Part shown: piece after piece, positions 12,960 to 25,611 of the stretch
How positions within the stretch are numbered: the first letter of the stretch is position 1
Layout: every line of letters begins with the position of its first letter
Translations under genes and position numbers: made by a program
Assembly: GCF_038502225.1 (NCBI RefSeq)
Contig: NC_091372.1
Coordinates: 9,102,024-9,166,023, forward strand
Length of the DNA stretch: 64,000 nucleotides
Source of the DNA: Cherax quadricarinatus
Taxonomy: Eukaryota; Arthropoda; Malacostraca; Decapoda; Parastacidae
Reading direction: 5' to 3'
Notes under the pieces: generated by a model
Seen by the model: the letters and a program-made list of their open reading frames with translations, nothing else
Told to the model about the DNA's origin: nothing
Database searches by the model: none

Positions 12960-13780
12960 AGTTTTACAACGCTCTAAATCCTTATGGGTCACACATCGCT
13001 TGGGAGCTGGCTGAGAGGTGCCATCAAGTTAGACCCGAGAAAGTGGATGGCATCTCCAACTGCAGAGGAACGTAACGAATGAGGAAATACTGCAGAAGGT
13101 CTACTGGTCCACACTTATCACGTCCTTCCCAAACTCCAAACCCCCATCCCTGTCTCTTGCTCAAATTATACTTTACACCCAGAGTCAGTTTCACCAGCAT
13201 CAAAGATACCCTTCGCTCCCTTCTCTAAAGGGGCAACAGGTGTGGAGAGTGACATTGAAGGGAACACACCCATCTCTTCCCCCACAAACGTCTAGTTTTT
13301 ATCCACGGTTGGGTCACACCCTCTGTATTAGTAAGCTCGCGCTAACTAGGTTAACATCTGCGGGAGAAAGTCATGGGACCCTGAAATGTTTCACGACGTG
13401 TAAACAAGACTCCAGACCTGGCCAGAGTCTTTCAAGACTACGTATGTGCAAAAACCAGAGTAGATTAAAAAATTCCAAGAAATGCTATCAGACATATCAA
13501 TTTTCTGTCTGTGGACCGTCGATTGATCACCTTGTTCCGTAAGTCTACCTTCAGAAAATGATAAATAGATACATACATACAGTGCAAATATACGTTCATT
13601 CATATATATGTACTTTTATACATACATTGGTAGGTACGCATGGGGATTATTTCTGAGCACTGACAAGTGTTCATTATACTTTATACACACATATGTATAT
13701 ATATACATATACACGTGCATATATTCATTAATGCATCCATATATATACATACAGACATATACTATATATACATGCATACA
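12960..13780. other. Unclassified spacer with a LINE-tail-like segment
   Basis: 13080-13120 (AATACTGCAGAAGG, TCTACTGGTCCA) resembles the LINE tail at 15860-15890. The rest shows no recognised gene. 13680-13780 is ATAC-rich simple sequence. Confidence 0.4.
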
Positions 13781-13782
13781 TA

Positions 13783-13785
<3 letters not shown>

Positions 13786-13842
<57 letters not shown>
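13786..13842. repeat. (TA)n microsatellite
   Basis: Pure TA tract. Confidence 0.95.
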
Positions 13843-13847
<5 letters not shown>

Positions 13848-13849
<2 letters not shown>

Positions 13850-14323
13850 GGGAGGTTGGTAGACAGCAACCACCCAGGGAGGTACTACCGTCCTGCCAAG
13901 TGAATGTAAAACGGAAGCCTGTAATTGTTTTACATGATGGTACGATTGCTGGTGTCCCTTTTTCTGTCTCATAAACATGCAAGATTTCAGATACGTCGTG
14001 CTACTTCTACTTACACTTAGGTCACACTACACATACATGTACAAGCATATATATACACACCCCTCTGGGCTTTCTTCTATTTTCTTTCTAGTTCTTATTC
14101 TTGTTTATTTCCTCTTATCTCCATGGGGAAGTGGAACAGAATTCTTCCTCCGTAAGCCATGCGTGTTGTAAGAGGCAACTAAAATGCCGGGAGCAAGGGG
14201 CTAGTAACCCCTTCTAATCTACAAATTACTAAATTTGAAAAGAGAAACTTTTGTTTTTCTTTTTGGGCCACCTTGTCTCGGTGGGATACGGCTGGTTTGT
14301 TGAAAAAAAAATATATATATATA
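13848..14323 (+). mobile_element. Interspersed repeat with RTE-like 3' terminus
   Basis: About 475 bp between two AT tracts. Its right end (TTTTTGGGCCACCTTG, CTCGGTGGGATACGGC) resembles the 3' UTR end of the RTE-type LINE at 32805-32840 (TTTTTCGGGCCACCCTGCC, TTGGTGGGAATCGGCC). This suggests a non-autonomous element that uses the RTE machinery. No coding domain is seen. Confidence 0.55.
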
Positions 14324-14329
14324 GGGAGG

Positions 14330-15463
<1,134 letters not shown>

Positions 15464-15539
15464 CATACATGCATACATACATACATATATACATATACAT
15501 ACACGCACATATATATACACACACACATGTACTACTACT

Positions 15540-15750
15540 TACAATATGTTAAGTGACATTTCATTGTGGCAACGTTTTGCTCTCCACGAGCTTTGCCTCA
15601 GCTCCTGCAAAGTAAAATTATGAAAATTTCAGTGAGCGAAACGTTGTTTTCCCCCCAAAAAATTGTAGTGTTGGACTTATATCTACTATATCTTTATTAC
15701 AAGGATAACAGTCTTAATTATTAACATCAAGGAATATTAGGTAAACAAAT
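15540..15750. other. Spacer with a GAAACGTTT-type motif
   Basis: Holds AACGTTTTGCTCTCC near 15571 and GAGCGAAACGTTG near 15634, possibly remnants of the Penelope-like tail family. Otherwise unclassified. Confidence 0.3.
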
Positions 15751-15754
15751 CAGG

Positions 15755-15830
15755 GTACGGGCGGGGATTGAACTCGCGGTGGGCGAGTCGTTAAACTCCA
15801 GACGCTTTAGCCACTGGGCCAGCTGGCTGC
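15755..15830 (-). repeat. tRNA-like segment, probable SINE head
   Basis: The minus strand has an A-box-like TGGCCCAGTGGCTA (15808-15821) and a B-box-like GAGTTCAATCC (15765-15775) at tRNA-like spacing. I could not fold an acceptor stem, so a tRNA-derived SINE is more likely than a working tRNA. Confidence 0.45.
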
Positions 15831-15841
15831 AAAATTATTGT

Positions 15842-15910
15842 AACATAAGAACATAAGAATGGAGGAACACTGCAGAAGGCCTACTGGCCCATGCAAAACA
15901 GGTCCTTATC
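15842..15910 (-). mobile_element. LINE 3' tail fragment
   Basis: TAACATAAGAACATAAGAA followed by GGAGGAACACTGCAGAAGGC, the same tail as at 7100-7180. Confidence 0.55.
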
Positions 15911-15984
15911 AAAACAACCCCTACCCACAACTACCCAAGAATTAACTCCCATACCCACGACACCAATCAAACCCAGCTGTAACA

Positions 15985-16445
15985 CGCTTGCAACACTAGG
16001 GGTATCGTTATTGATAAATAAGATACGCTTGCAACACTAGGGGCATCTTTATTGAAGAATAAGACGCGCTTGCAACACTAGGGGCAACTTTATTGATGAA
16101 TAAGACGCGCTTGCAACACTAGGGGTATCTTTATTAATGAATAAGACAAGCTTGCAATACTAGGGGTATTTTTATTGAAGTAATAAGATAAGCTTGCAAC
16201 ACTAGGGGCATCTTAATGAATAAGACAAGCTTGCAACACCAGGGGTATTTTTATTGATGATTAAGACACGCTTGCAACACTAGGGGTATCTTTATTGATG
16301 AATAAGATGCGCTTGCAACACTAAGGGGATTTTTATTGATGATTAAGACACGCTTGCAACACTAGGGGTATCTTTAATGATGAATAAGATACGCTTGCAA
16401 CACTATGGGTATCTTTATTGATGAATAAGATGCGCTTGCAACACT
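15985..16445. repeat. 41-bp minisatellite, about 11 units
   Basis: The unit contains CGCTTGCAACACTAGGGGTA and TCTTTATTGATGAATAAGA. It is interrupted at its right end by the LINE at 16446-17600 and is related to the 38-bp array beyond it. Confidence 0.95.
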
Positions 16446-17600
16446 AGGTCGATGGATCTATAATTTCCTCACTAACAGAACACAGAGAGTAGTCGTCAAC
16501 AGAGTAAAGTCCGAGGCAGCTACGGTGAAAAGCTCTGTTCCACAAGGCACAGTACTCGCTCCCATCTTGTTCCTCATCCTTATATCCGACATAGACAAGG
16601 ATGTCAGCCACAGCACCGTGTCTTCCTTTGCAGATGACACCCGAATCTGCATGACAGTGTCTTCCATTGCAGACACTGCAAAGCTCCAGGCAGACATCAA
16701 CCAAATCTTTCAGTGGGCTGCAGAAAACAATATGAAGTTCAACGATGAGAAATTTCAATTACTCAGATATGGTAAACATGAGGAAATTAAATCTTCATCA
16801 GAGTACAAAACAAATTCTGGCCACAAAATAGAGCGAAACACCAACGTCAAAGACCTGGGAGTGATCATGTCGGAGGATCTCACCTTCAAGGACCATAACA
16901 TTGTATCAATCGCATCTGCTAGAAAAATGACAGGATGGATAATGAGAACCTTCAAAACTAGGGAGGCCAAGCCCATGATGACACTCTTCAGGTCACTTGT
17001 TCTATCTAGGCTGGAATATTGCTGCACACTAACAGCACCTTTCAAGGCAGGTGAAATTGCCGACCTAGAAAATGTACAGAGAACTTTCACGGCGCGCATA
17101 ACGGAGATAAAACACCTCAATTATTGGGAGCGCTTGAGGTTCCTAAACCTGTATTCCCTGGAACGCAGGAGGGAGAGATACATGATTATATACACCTGGA
17201 AAATCCTAGAGGGACTAGTACCGAACTTGCACACGAAAATCACCCACTACGAAAGCAAAAGACTTGGCAGACGATGCACCATCCCCCCAATGAAAAGCAG
17301 GGGTGTCACTAGCACGTTAAGAGACCATACAATAAGTGTCAGGGGCCCGAGACTGTTCAACTGCCTCCCAGCACACATAAGGGGGATTACCAACAGACCC
17401 CTGGCAGTCTTCAAGCTGGCACTGGACAAGCACCTAAAGTCAGTTCCGGATCAGCCGGGCTGTGGCTCGTATGTTGGTTTGCGTGCAGCCAGCAGCAACA
17501 GCCTGGTTGATCAGGCTCTGATCCACCAGGAGGCCTGGTCTCAGACCGGGCCGCGGGGGCGTTGACCCCCGGAACTCTCTCCAGGTAAACTCCAGGTAAT
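16446..17600 (+). mobile_element. Non-LTR retrotransposon, 5'-truncated, with open RT frame
   Basis: An open frame runs from the junction to a stop at 17563-17565, over 350 residues. Reverse-transcriptase motifs in order: SSVPQGTVLAPILF (fingers/palm), SSFADDTRICM (catalytic Asp pair), NVKDLGVIMSEDLTFKDHN, then the thumb and C-terminal region RSLVLSRLEYC and YWERLRFLNLYSLERRRERY. The first part of RT and the endonuclease are missing. The 3' UTR has a GGGGGCGTTGACCCCC hairpin and ends in CTCCAGGTAAACTCCAGGTAA. The left array ends in AACACTAG and the right array restarts with a similar AATAAGA...AACACTAG stretch, fitting a diverged target-site duplication. By motif style this is a CR1/Jockey-group LINE; the exact clade is not settled. 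Confidence 0.88.
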
Positions 17601-18765
17601 AAGACAAACGTGCAACACTAGGGGTATCTTTATTAATAAATAAGCCACGCTTGCAACACTTAGGTATCTTAATTGAAGAAAAAGAAACGCATGCATCTAT
17701 TAGGTATCTTAACTGATGAATAAAACGCGTGCAACACTTAGTTATCTTAATTGATGAATAAAACGCGTGCAACACTAAGGTATCTTAATTGATGAATAAA
17801 ACGCGTGCAACACTAAGGTATCTTAATTGATGAATAAAACGCGTGCAACACTTAGTTATCTTAATTGATGAATAAAACGCGTGCAACACTAAGGTATCTT
17901 AAGTGATGAATAAAACGCGTGCAACACTTAGGTATCTTAATTGATGAATAAAACGCGTGCAACACTTAGGTATCTTAATTGATGAATAAAACGCGTGCAA
18001 CACTTAGTTATCTTAATTGATGAATAAAACGCGTGCAACACTAAGGTATCTTAAGTGATGAATAAAACGCGTGCAACACTTAGGTATCTTAATTGATGAA
18101 TAAAACGCGTGCAACACTTAGGTATCTTAATTGATGAATAAAACGCGTGCAACACTAAGGCATCTTAATTGATGAATAAAACGCGTGCAACACTTAGGTA
18201 TCTTAATTGATGAATAAAACGCGTGCAACACTAAGGCATCTTAATTGATGAATAAAACGCGTGCAACACTAAGGCATCTTAACTGATGAATAAAACGCGT
18301 GCAACACTTAGGTATCTTAATTGATGAATAAAACGCGTGCAACACTAAGGCATCTTAACTGATGAATAAAACGCGTGCAACACTTAGGTATCTTAATTGA
18401 TGAATAAAACGCGTGCAACACTTAGGTATCTTAATTGATGAATAAAACACGTGCAACACTTAGGTATCTTAATTGATGAATAAAACGCGTGCAACACTTA
18501 GGTATCTTAATTGATGAATAAAACGCGTGCAACACTTAGGTATCTTAATTGATGAATAAAACGCGTGCAACATTAAGGCATCTTAATTGATGAATAAAAC
18601 GCGTGCAACACTTAGGTATCTTAATTGATGAACAAAACGCGTGCAACACTTAGGTATCTTAATTGATGAATAAAACGCGAGCAACACTTAGGTATCTTAA
18701 TTGATGAACAAAACGCGAGCAACATTTAGGTATCTTAATTGATGAATAAAACACGTGCAACACTA
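17600..18765. repeat. 38-bp minisatellite, about 29 units
   Basis: The unit contains AACGCGTGCAACACTTAGG and TATCTTAATTGATGAATAAA. Read on the minus strand it is similar to the Penelope-like tail (AATTAAGATACCTAAGTG then TTGCACG). Variants AAGGCATC and TTAGTTATC alternate in blocks. Confidence 0.95.
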
Positions 18766-19050
18766 GTCTATCAATATTGTCATCTGTGTTCGTTTGATTA
18801 AAGGAGTCAGGTTGTTACACATGTATGTAATTCTGTGAGTCTCGCGCCGCCAGTAATGTGTCAGTGTCTCCTGGGACACCCTCTCCAGTCTCCCAGTAAT
18901 GAACGCGTTAGGGTTCAGTGATCTTTTGAACCTTATCTAGAGTTCAACGATCCTTTGAACGCTTACATCATGTTCAGTTCAGAGATCCATTGAACTTTTA
19001 CATAATAGTGTTCGCTGTATAATGCATTAAATGCTGTTTTACAGACTCCA
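18766..19050. other. Unclassified spacer
   Basis: Contains three loose copies of a GTTCA...GATC...TTGAAC motif at 18915-18995. No gene is recognised. Confidence 0.4.
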
Positions 19051-19054
19051 TGTT

Positions 19055-19056
<2 letters not shown>

Positions 19057-19151
<95 letters not shown>

Positions 19152-19176
19152 ATATATATACATATATATATATATA
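19057..19176. repeat. (TA)n microsatellite
   Basis: TA tract. Confidence 0.95.
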
Positions 19177-19214
19177 TTTAATATGCGTTGCTATGTTATA
19201 TAATTTGCGTATCT

Positions 19215-22200
19215 ACAGTACCAGTAGCAACACTAGAACTATCACAAGTACCAGAAGCAACACTAGAACTATCACAAGTATCAGAAGCAACACTAGAACT
19301 ATCACAAGCACCAGTAGCAACACTAGAACTATCACAAGTACCAGTAGCAACACTAGAACTATCACAAGTAGCAGTAGCAACACTAGAACTATCACAAGTA
19401 CCAGTAGCAACACTAGAACTATCACAAGTACCAGTAGCAACACTAGAACTATCACAAGTACCAGTAGCAACACTAGAACTATCACAAGTACCAGTGGCAA
19501 CACTATAACTATCACAAGTACCAGAAGCAACACTAGAATTATCACAAGTACCTGTAGCAACACTAGAACTATCACAATTACCAGTAGCAACACTAGAACT
19601 ATCACAAGTACCAGTAGCAACACTAGAACTATCACAAGAACCAGTAGCAACACTAGAACTATCACAAGTACCAGTAGCAACAATAGAACTATCACAAGTA
19701 GCAGTAGCAACACTAGAACTATCACAAGTACCAGTAGCAACACTAGAACTATCACAAGTAGCAATAGCAACACTAGAACTATCACAAGTAGCAATAGCAA
19801 CACTAGAACTATCACAAGAACCAGTAGCAACACTAGAACTATCACAAGTACCAGTAGCAACACTAGAACTATCACAAGTAGCAGTAGCAACAGTAGAACT
19901 ATCACAAGTAGCAGTAGCAACACTAGAACTATCACAAGCAGCAGTAGCAACACTAGAACTATCACAAGTAGCAGTAGCAACACTAGAACTATCACAAGTA
20001 GCAGTAGCAACACTAGAACTATCACAAGTAGCAGTAGCAACACTAGAACTATCACAAGAACCAGTAGCAACACTAGAACTATCACAAGTACCAGTAGCAA
20101 CACTAGAACTATCAAAAGTAGCAGTAGCAACACTAGAACTATCACAAGTAGCAGTAGCAACACTAGAACTATCACAAGTAGCAGTAACAACACTAGAACT
20201 AACACAAGAACCAGTAGCAACACTAGAACTATCACAAGTACCAGTAGCAACACTAGAACTATCACAAGTAGCAGTAGCAACACTAGAACTATCACAAGTA
20301 GCAGTAGCAACACTAGAACTATCACAAGTAGCAATAGCAACACTAGAACTATCACAAGTAGCAGTAGCAACACTAGAACTATCACAAGTAGCAGTAGCAA
20401 CACTAGAACTATCACAAGTAGCAATAGCAACACTAGAACTATCACAAGTAGCAGTAGCAACACTAGAACTAACACGAGGAACAGTAGCAACACTTGAACG
20501 AACACAAGTACCAGTAGCAACACTAGAACTAACACAAGAACCAGTAGCAACACTAGAACTAACACGAGGAACAGTAGCAACACTAGAACTATCACAAGTA
20601 GCAGGAGCAACACTAGAACTAACACAAGAACCAGTAGCAACACTAGAACTAACACAAGTAGCAGTAGCAACACTAGAACTATCACAAGTAGCAGTAGCAA
20701 CATAGAACTAACAAAAGAACCAGTAGCAACACTAAAACTATCACAAGTAGCAGTAGCAACGCTAGAACTAACACAAGAACCAGTAGCAACACTAGAACTA
20801 TCACAAGTAGCAGTAGCAACACTAGAACTATCACAAGTAGCAGTAGCAACACTAGAACTATCACAAGTACCAGTAGCAACACTAGAACTATCACAAGTAC
20901 CAGTAGCAACACTAGAACTAACACGAGGAACAGTAGCAACACTAGAACTAACACAAGAACCAGTTGCAACACTAGAACTATCACAAGTACCAGTAGCAAC
21001 ACTAGAACTATCACAAGTAGCAGTAGCAACACTAGAACTATCACAAGTACCAGTAGCAACACTAGAACTATCACAAGTAGCAGTAGCAACACTAGAACTA
21101 TCACAAGTACCAGTAGCAACACTAGAACTATCACAAGTAGCAGTAGCAACACTAGAACTATCACAAGTACCAGTAGCAACACTAGAACTATCACAAGTAC
21201 CAGTAGCAACACTAGAACTATCACAAGTACCAGTAGCAACACTAGAACTATCACAAGTACCAGTAGCAACACTATAACTATCACAAGTACCAGAAGCAAC
21301 ACTAGAATTATCACAAGTACCTGTAGCAACACTAGAACTATCACAATTACCAGTAGCAACACTAGAACTATCACAAGTACCAGTAGCAACACTAGAACTA
21401 TCACAAGAACCAGTAGCAACACTAGAACTATCACAAGTACCAGTAGCAACACTAGAACTATCACAAGTAGCAGTAGCAACACTAGAACTATCACAAGTAC
21501 CAGTAGCAACACTAGAACTATCACAAGTAGCAATAGCAACACTAGAACTATCACAAGTAGCAATAGCAACACTAGAACTATCACAAGAACCAGTAGCAAC
21601 ACTAGAACTATCACAAGTACCAGTAGCAACACTAGAACTATCACAAGTAGCAGTAGCAACAGTAGAACTATCACAAGTAGCAGTAGCAACACTAGAACTA
21701 TCACAAGCAGCAGTAGCAACACTAGAACTATCACAAGTAGCAGTAGCAACACTAGAACTATCACAAGTAGCAGTAGCAACACTAGAACTATCACAAGTAG
21801 CAGTAGCAACACTAGAACTATCACAAGAACCAGTAGCAACACTAGAACTATCACAAGTACCAGTAGCAACACTAGAACTATCAAAAGTAGCAGTAGCAAC
21901 ACTAGAACTATCACAAGTAGCAGTAGCAACACTAGAACTATCACAAGTAGCAGTAACAACACTAGAACTAACACAAGAACCAGTAGCAACACTAGAACTA
22001 TCACAAGTACCAGTAGCAACACTAGAACTATCACAAGTAGCAGTAGCAACACTAGAACTATCACAAGTAGCAGTAGCAACACTAGAACTATCACAAGTAG
22101 CAATAGCAACACTAGAACTATCACAAGTAGCAGTAGCAACACTAGAACTATCACAAGTAGCAGAAGCAACACTAGAACTATCACAAGTAGCAATAGCAAC

Positions 22201-23672
22201 ACTAGAACTATCACAAGTAGCAGTAGCAACACTAGAACTAACACGAGGAACAGTAGCAACACTTGAACGAACACAAGTACCAGTAGCAACACTAGAACTA
22301 ACACAAGAACCAGTAGCAACACTAGAACTAACACGAGGAACAGTAGCAACACTAGAACTATCACAAGTAGCAGGAGCAACACTAGAACTAACACAAGAAC
22401 CAGTAGCAACACTAGAACTAACACAAGTAGCAGTAGCAACACTAGAACTATCACAAGTAGCAGTAGCAACATAGAACTAACACAAGAACCAGTAGCAACA
22501 CTAAAACTATCACAAGTAGCAGTAGCAACGCTAGAACTAACACAAGAACCAGTAGCAACACTAGAACTATCACAAGTAGCAGTAGCAACACTAGAACTAT
22601 CACAAGTAGCAGTAGCAACACTAGAACTATCACAAGTACCAGTAGCAACACTAGAACTATCACAAGTACCAGTAGCAACACTAGAACTAACACGAGGAAC
22701 AGTAGCAACACTAGAACTAACACAAGAACCAGTTGCAACACTAGAACTATCACAAGTACCAGTAGCAACACTAGAACTATCACAAGTAGCAGTAGCAACA
22801 CTAGAACTATCACAAGTACCAGTAGCAACACTAGAACTATCACAAGTACCGGTAGCAACAGTAGAATTGTCACAAGTACCAGTAGCAACACTAGAACTAT
22901 CACAAGTAGCAGTAGCAACATTAGAACTACCACAAGTAGCAGTAGCAACACTAGAACTATCACAAGTAGCAGTAGCAACACTAGAACTATCACAAGTAGC
23001 AGTAGCAACACTAGAACTAACACAAGAACCAGTAGCAACACTAGAACTATCACAAGTACCAGTAGCAACACTAGAACTATCACAAGTAGCAGTAGCAACA
23101 CTAGAACTATCACAAGTAGCAGTAGCAACACTACAACTATCACAAGAACCAGTAGCAACACTAGAACTAACACAAGAACCAGTAGCAACACTAGAACTAT
23201 CACAAGTAGCAGTAGCAACACTAGTACTATCACAAGTAGCAGTAGCAACACTAGAACTATCACAAGTACCAGTAGCAACACTAGAACTATCACAAGAACC
23301 AGTAGCAACACTAGAACTATCACAAGTACCAGTAGCAACACTAGAACTATCACAAGTAGCAGTAGCAACACTAGAACTATCACAAGTAGCAGTTGCAACA
23401 CTACAACTATCACAAGAACCAGTAGCAACACTAGAACTAACACAAGAACCAGTAGCAACACTAGAACTATCACAAGTAGCAGTAGCAACACTAGTACTAT
23501 CACAAGTAGCAGTAGCAACACTAGAATTAACACAAGAACCAGTAACAACACTAGAACTATCACAAGTAGCAGTAGCAACACTAGAACTATCACAAGTACC
23601 AGTAGCAACACTAGAACTATCACAAGAACCAGTAGCAACAGTAGAACTAACACGAGGAACAGTAGCAGAAGC
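19215..23672. repeat. 30-bp minisatellite, about 148 units
   Basis: Units of CACTAGAACTATCACAAGTA plus CCAGTAGCAA, with CC/GC and GTA/GAA variants. A 1769-bp block is tandemly duplicated inside it (see findings). Frames of up to 1002 residues on the minus strand are low-complexity products of the repeat and change frame at the same 1-bp deletions (near 20701 and 22470). Confidence 0.95.
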
Positions 23673-23673
23673 A

Positions 23674-23708
23674 ACGACGTTTCGGTTCATGTCGGACCGA
23701 AACGTCGT
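23674..23708. repeat. Perfect inverted repeat (13-bp arms)
   Basis: ACGACGTTTCGGT, a 9-nt loop, then ACCGAAACGTCGT. It lies exactly at the right edge of the 30-bp array. Confidence 0.85.
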
Positions 23709-23709
23709 G

Positions 23710-24100
23710 GTAAGCTCCTCTCTCCTCTGTGCGGGTTAATTGTGTATTGCTCCAGTCACGGTATTCTTCCTCTTTATTCCTTAGAAATTATTTCTTTGTA
23801 ACTGTTATGTGTAGATGGGACAAACTTGGACGGTTTTCCGGGGGTCAGCGCCCCCACGACCCTGTCCCTAAACCCCCCGAAATGCGCTCACAGAAGTCAC
23901 AGTGTGCGTCTCTAAACGTTCATAGTATACACACAGACTTAACGTATACACACACGTTATAAAAGGTCTATATACACTTTCACACTATGTACACACACAA
24001 TATAAATCTGGCAGGACGCTGCGAAATCCCATTAGATCGCTGTCCGTGATAGCGATACGAGTGTGTTGAAGCGTGACAGTGTATCTCACGTATACTTTTA
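23710..24100. other. Unclassified spacer
   Basis: Includes TCCGGGGGTCAGCGCCCCC near 23838, possibly a decayed LINE tail like those at 27620 and 39098. No gene is recognised. Confidence 0.35.
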
Positions 24101-24109
24101 AAAGTAAAA

Positions 24110-24785
24110 TGAATTTATGGAACAGTACGGTACAGGGAAACGACATCACAGCTGGAAACACTAGTATTCAGATCGACACAGGGAAAACGACATCCGCATT
24201 GTATGTAACAGTCAGAAGGACACAGGAAACGACATCCGAACTGTATGTAACATCCAGAACGGCAGAAAAAAACGACATCTAAACTTTATGTAACAGAACG
24301 ACACAGGAAACGAAATCCGAACTGTGTGTAACAGTCAGAACGACATAGGAAACGACATCCCAACTTTATGTAACAGTCAGTACGACACAGGAAACGACAT
24401 CCGAACTGTATGTAACATTCAGAACGACGCAGAAAATGACATCTAAACTTTATGTAACAGTCAGAACGACACAGGAAACGACATCCAAGCATCATGTAAC
24501 AGTCAGAACGACACAGGAAACGACATCCGAACTGTAAATAACAGTCAGAACGACACAGGAAACGACATCCGAACTGTATGTAACATTCAAAACGACATAG
24601 GAAACGACATCCCAACTTTATGTAACATTCAGAACGACACAAGAAACGACATCCGAACTGTAAGTGCCAGTCAGAACGACACAGGAAACGACATCCGAAC
24701 TGTATGTAACATTCAGAACGACACAGAAAACGACATCCAAACTATATGTAACAGTCAGAACGACACAGGAAACGACATCCAAACT
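24110..24785. repeat. 42-bp minisatellite, about 16 units
   Basis: Units built on AACAGTCAGAACGACACAGG and AAACGACATCCGAACTGTA. Confidence 0.95.
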
Positions 24786-25540
24786 GTAATCATTTTAATG
24801 CGTAAACTAGGGATTGAAATCAATTCACAGAGTATACACACTGCAATATACACACTCCACGGTGTATATATACACCGAGATGTTTCCTGCATATATACAC
24901 GCCTCCCAGTGTGTATAAACACAGTGTATATTCACAGAATATGCACACCTTTCGCTGTATAGACGTACACCGAGGTATACTCTCAATGTACATAGTCTAG
25001 GAGATATACATTTCTTAGTATATCAATCCGTTTGAGGCAAAAAAATAATTTATGCAATATCCAGTCTAGAGGCTCTTGATCCAAGGAAGTAGATCCCCAC
25101 ATTTTCCCCATGGCCCCCACGTGTTTAGTGCTTCCCCGTGAGCACGTGTGACCGTTTCGGGGGGGGGGGGATTGTTGGTCCAGTGACCAGGAGTGAATTC
25201 GAAGCGGTAAACCAGTCCCGGCCGTTCAGCGAAACGCCTGGTGAAGGCTCGATACTCCGTCCACTACAATGAGAAACATATATACCCTGAGAAACATATT
25301 TACACAATGAGGTATATACATCTCAGAGCATTTATACACTACTACCCTCCTATAGTAGATAGACTTGAAACCCCACCAATCAACCAACCACAAATACTTA
25401 CACCATCGTCTTAAGAAACATGAAATCCGATTGGAAAGATAACAGATTAGCGGTTATCAAACCTCATTTTTTTTTATTGTAGCTGGCCAAAGGTTGAGTA
25501 TTAAAGAAGAAAGGTACCCAGGGCGTCCATCCGTTCACGT
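24786..25540. other. Upstream region of gene C
   Basis: 24830-25020 is rich in degenerate TATACAC units. A run of twelve G lies at 25159-25170. No other gene is recognised. Confidence 0.4.
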
Positions 25541-25546
25541 TGCCGG

Positions 25547-25578
25547 TATATATATAGAGAGAAGGGAATTAGTTCACC
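25547..25578 (+). promoter_or_regulatory. Core promoter of cuticle gene C
   Basis: TATATATATAG at 25547-25557, with a TTCACC initiator-like site about 29 nt downstream (25574-25579). A two-codon upstream ORF (ATG GTG TAA, 25598-25606) precedes the start codon at 25612. Confidence 0.6.
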
Positions 25579-25611
25579 AGACACAGTGTGTTTTTCCATG
25601 GTGTAAGCAAG

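Noticed and set aside
16525..17565. 346-residue frame as a host gene
   Set aside because: Clear LINE reverse-transcriptase motifs and a second copy at 60053-60617.
19031..23739. Open frames of 290 to 1002 residues in the second 30-bp array on both strands
   Set aside because: Low-complexity repeat products on both strands at once. Frames switch at 1-bp deletions, with no sign of coding constraint.
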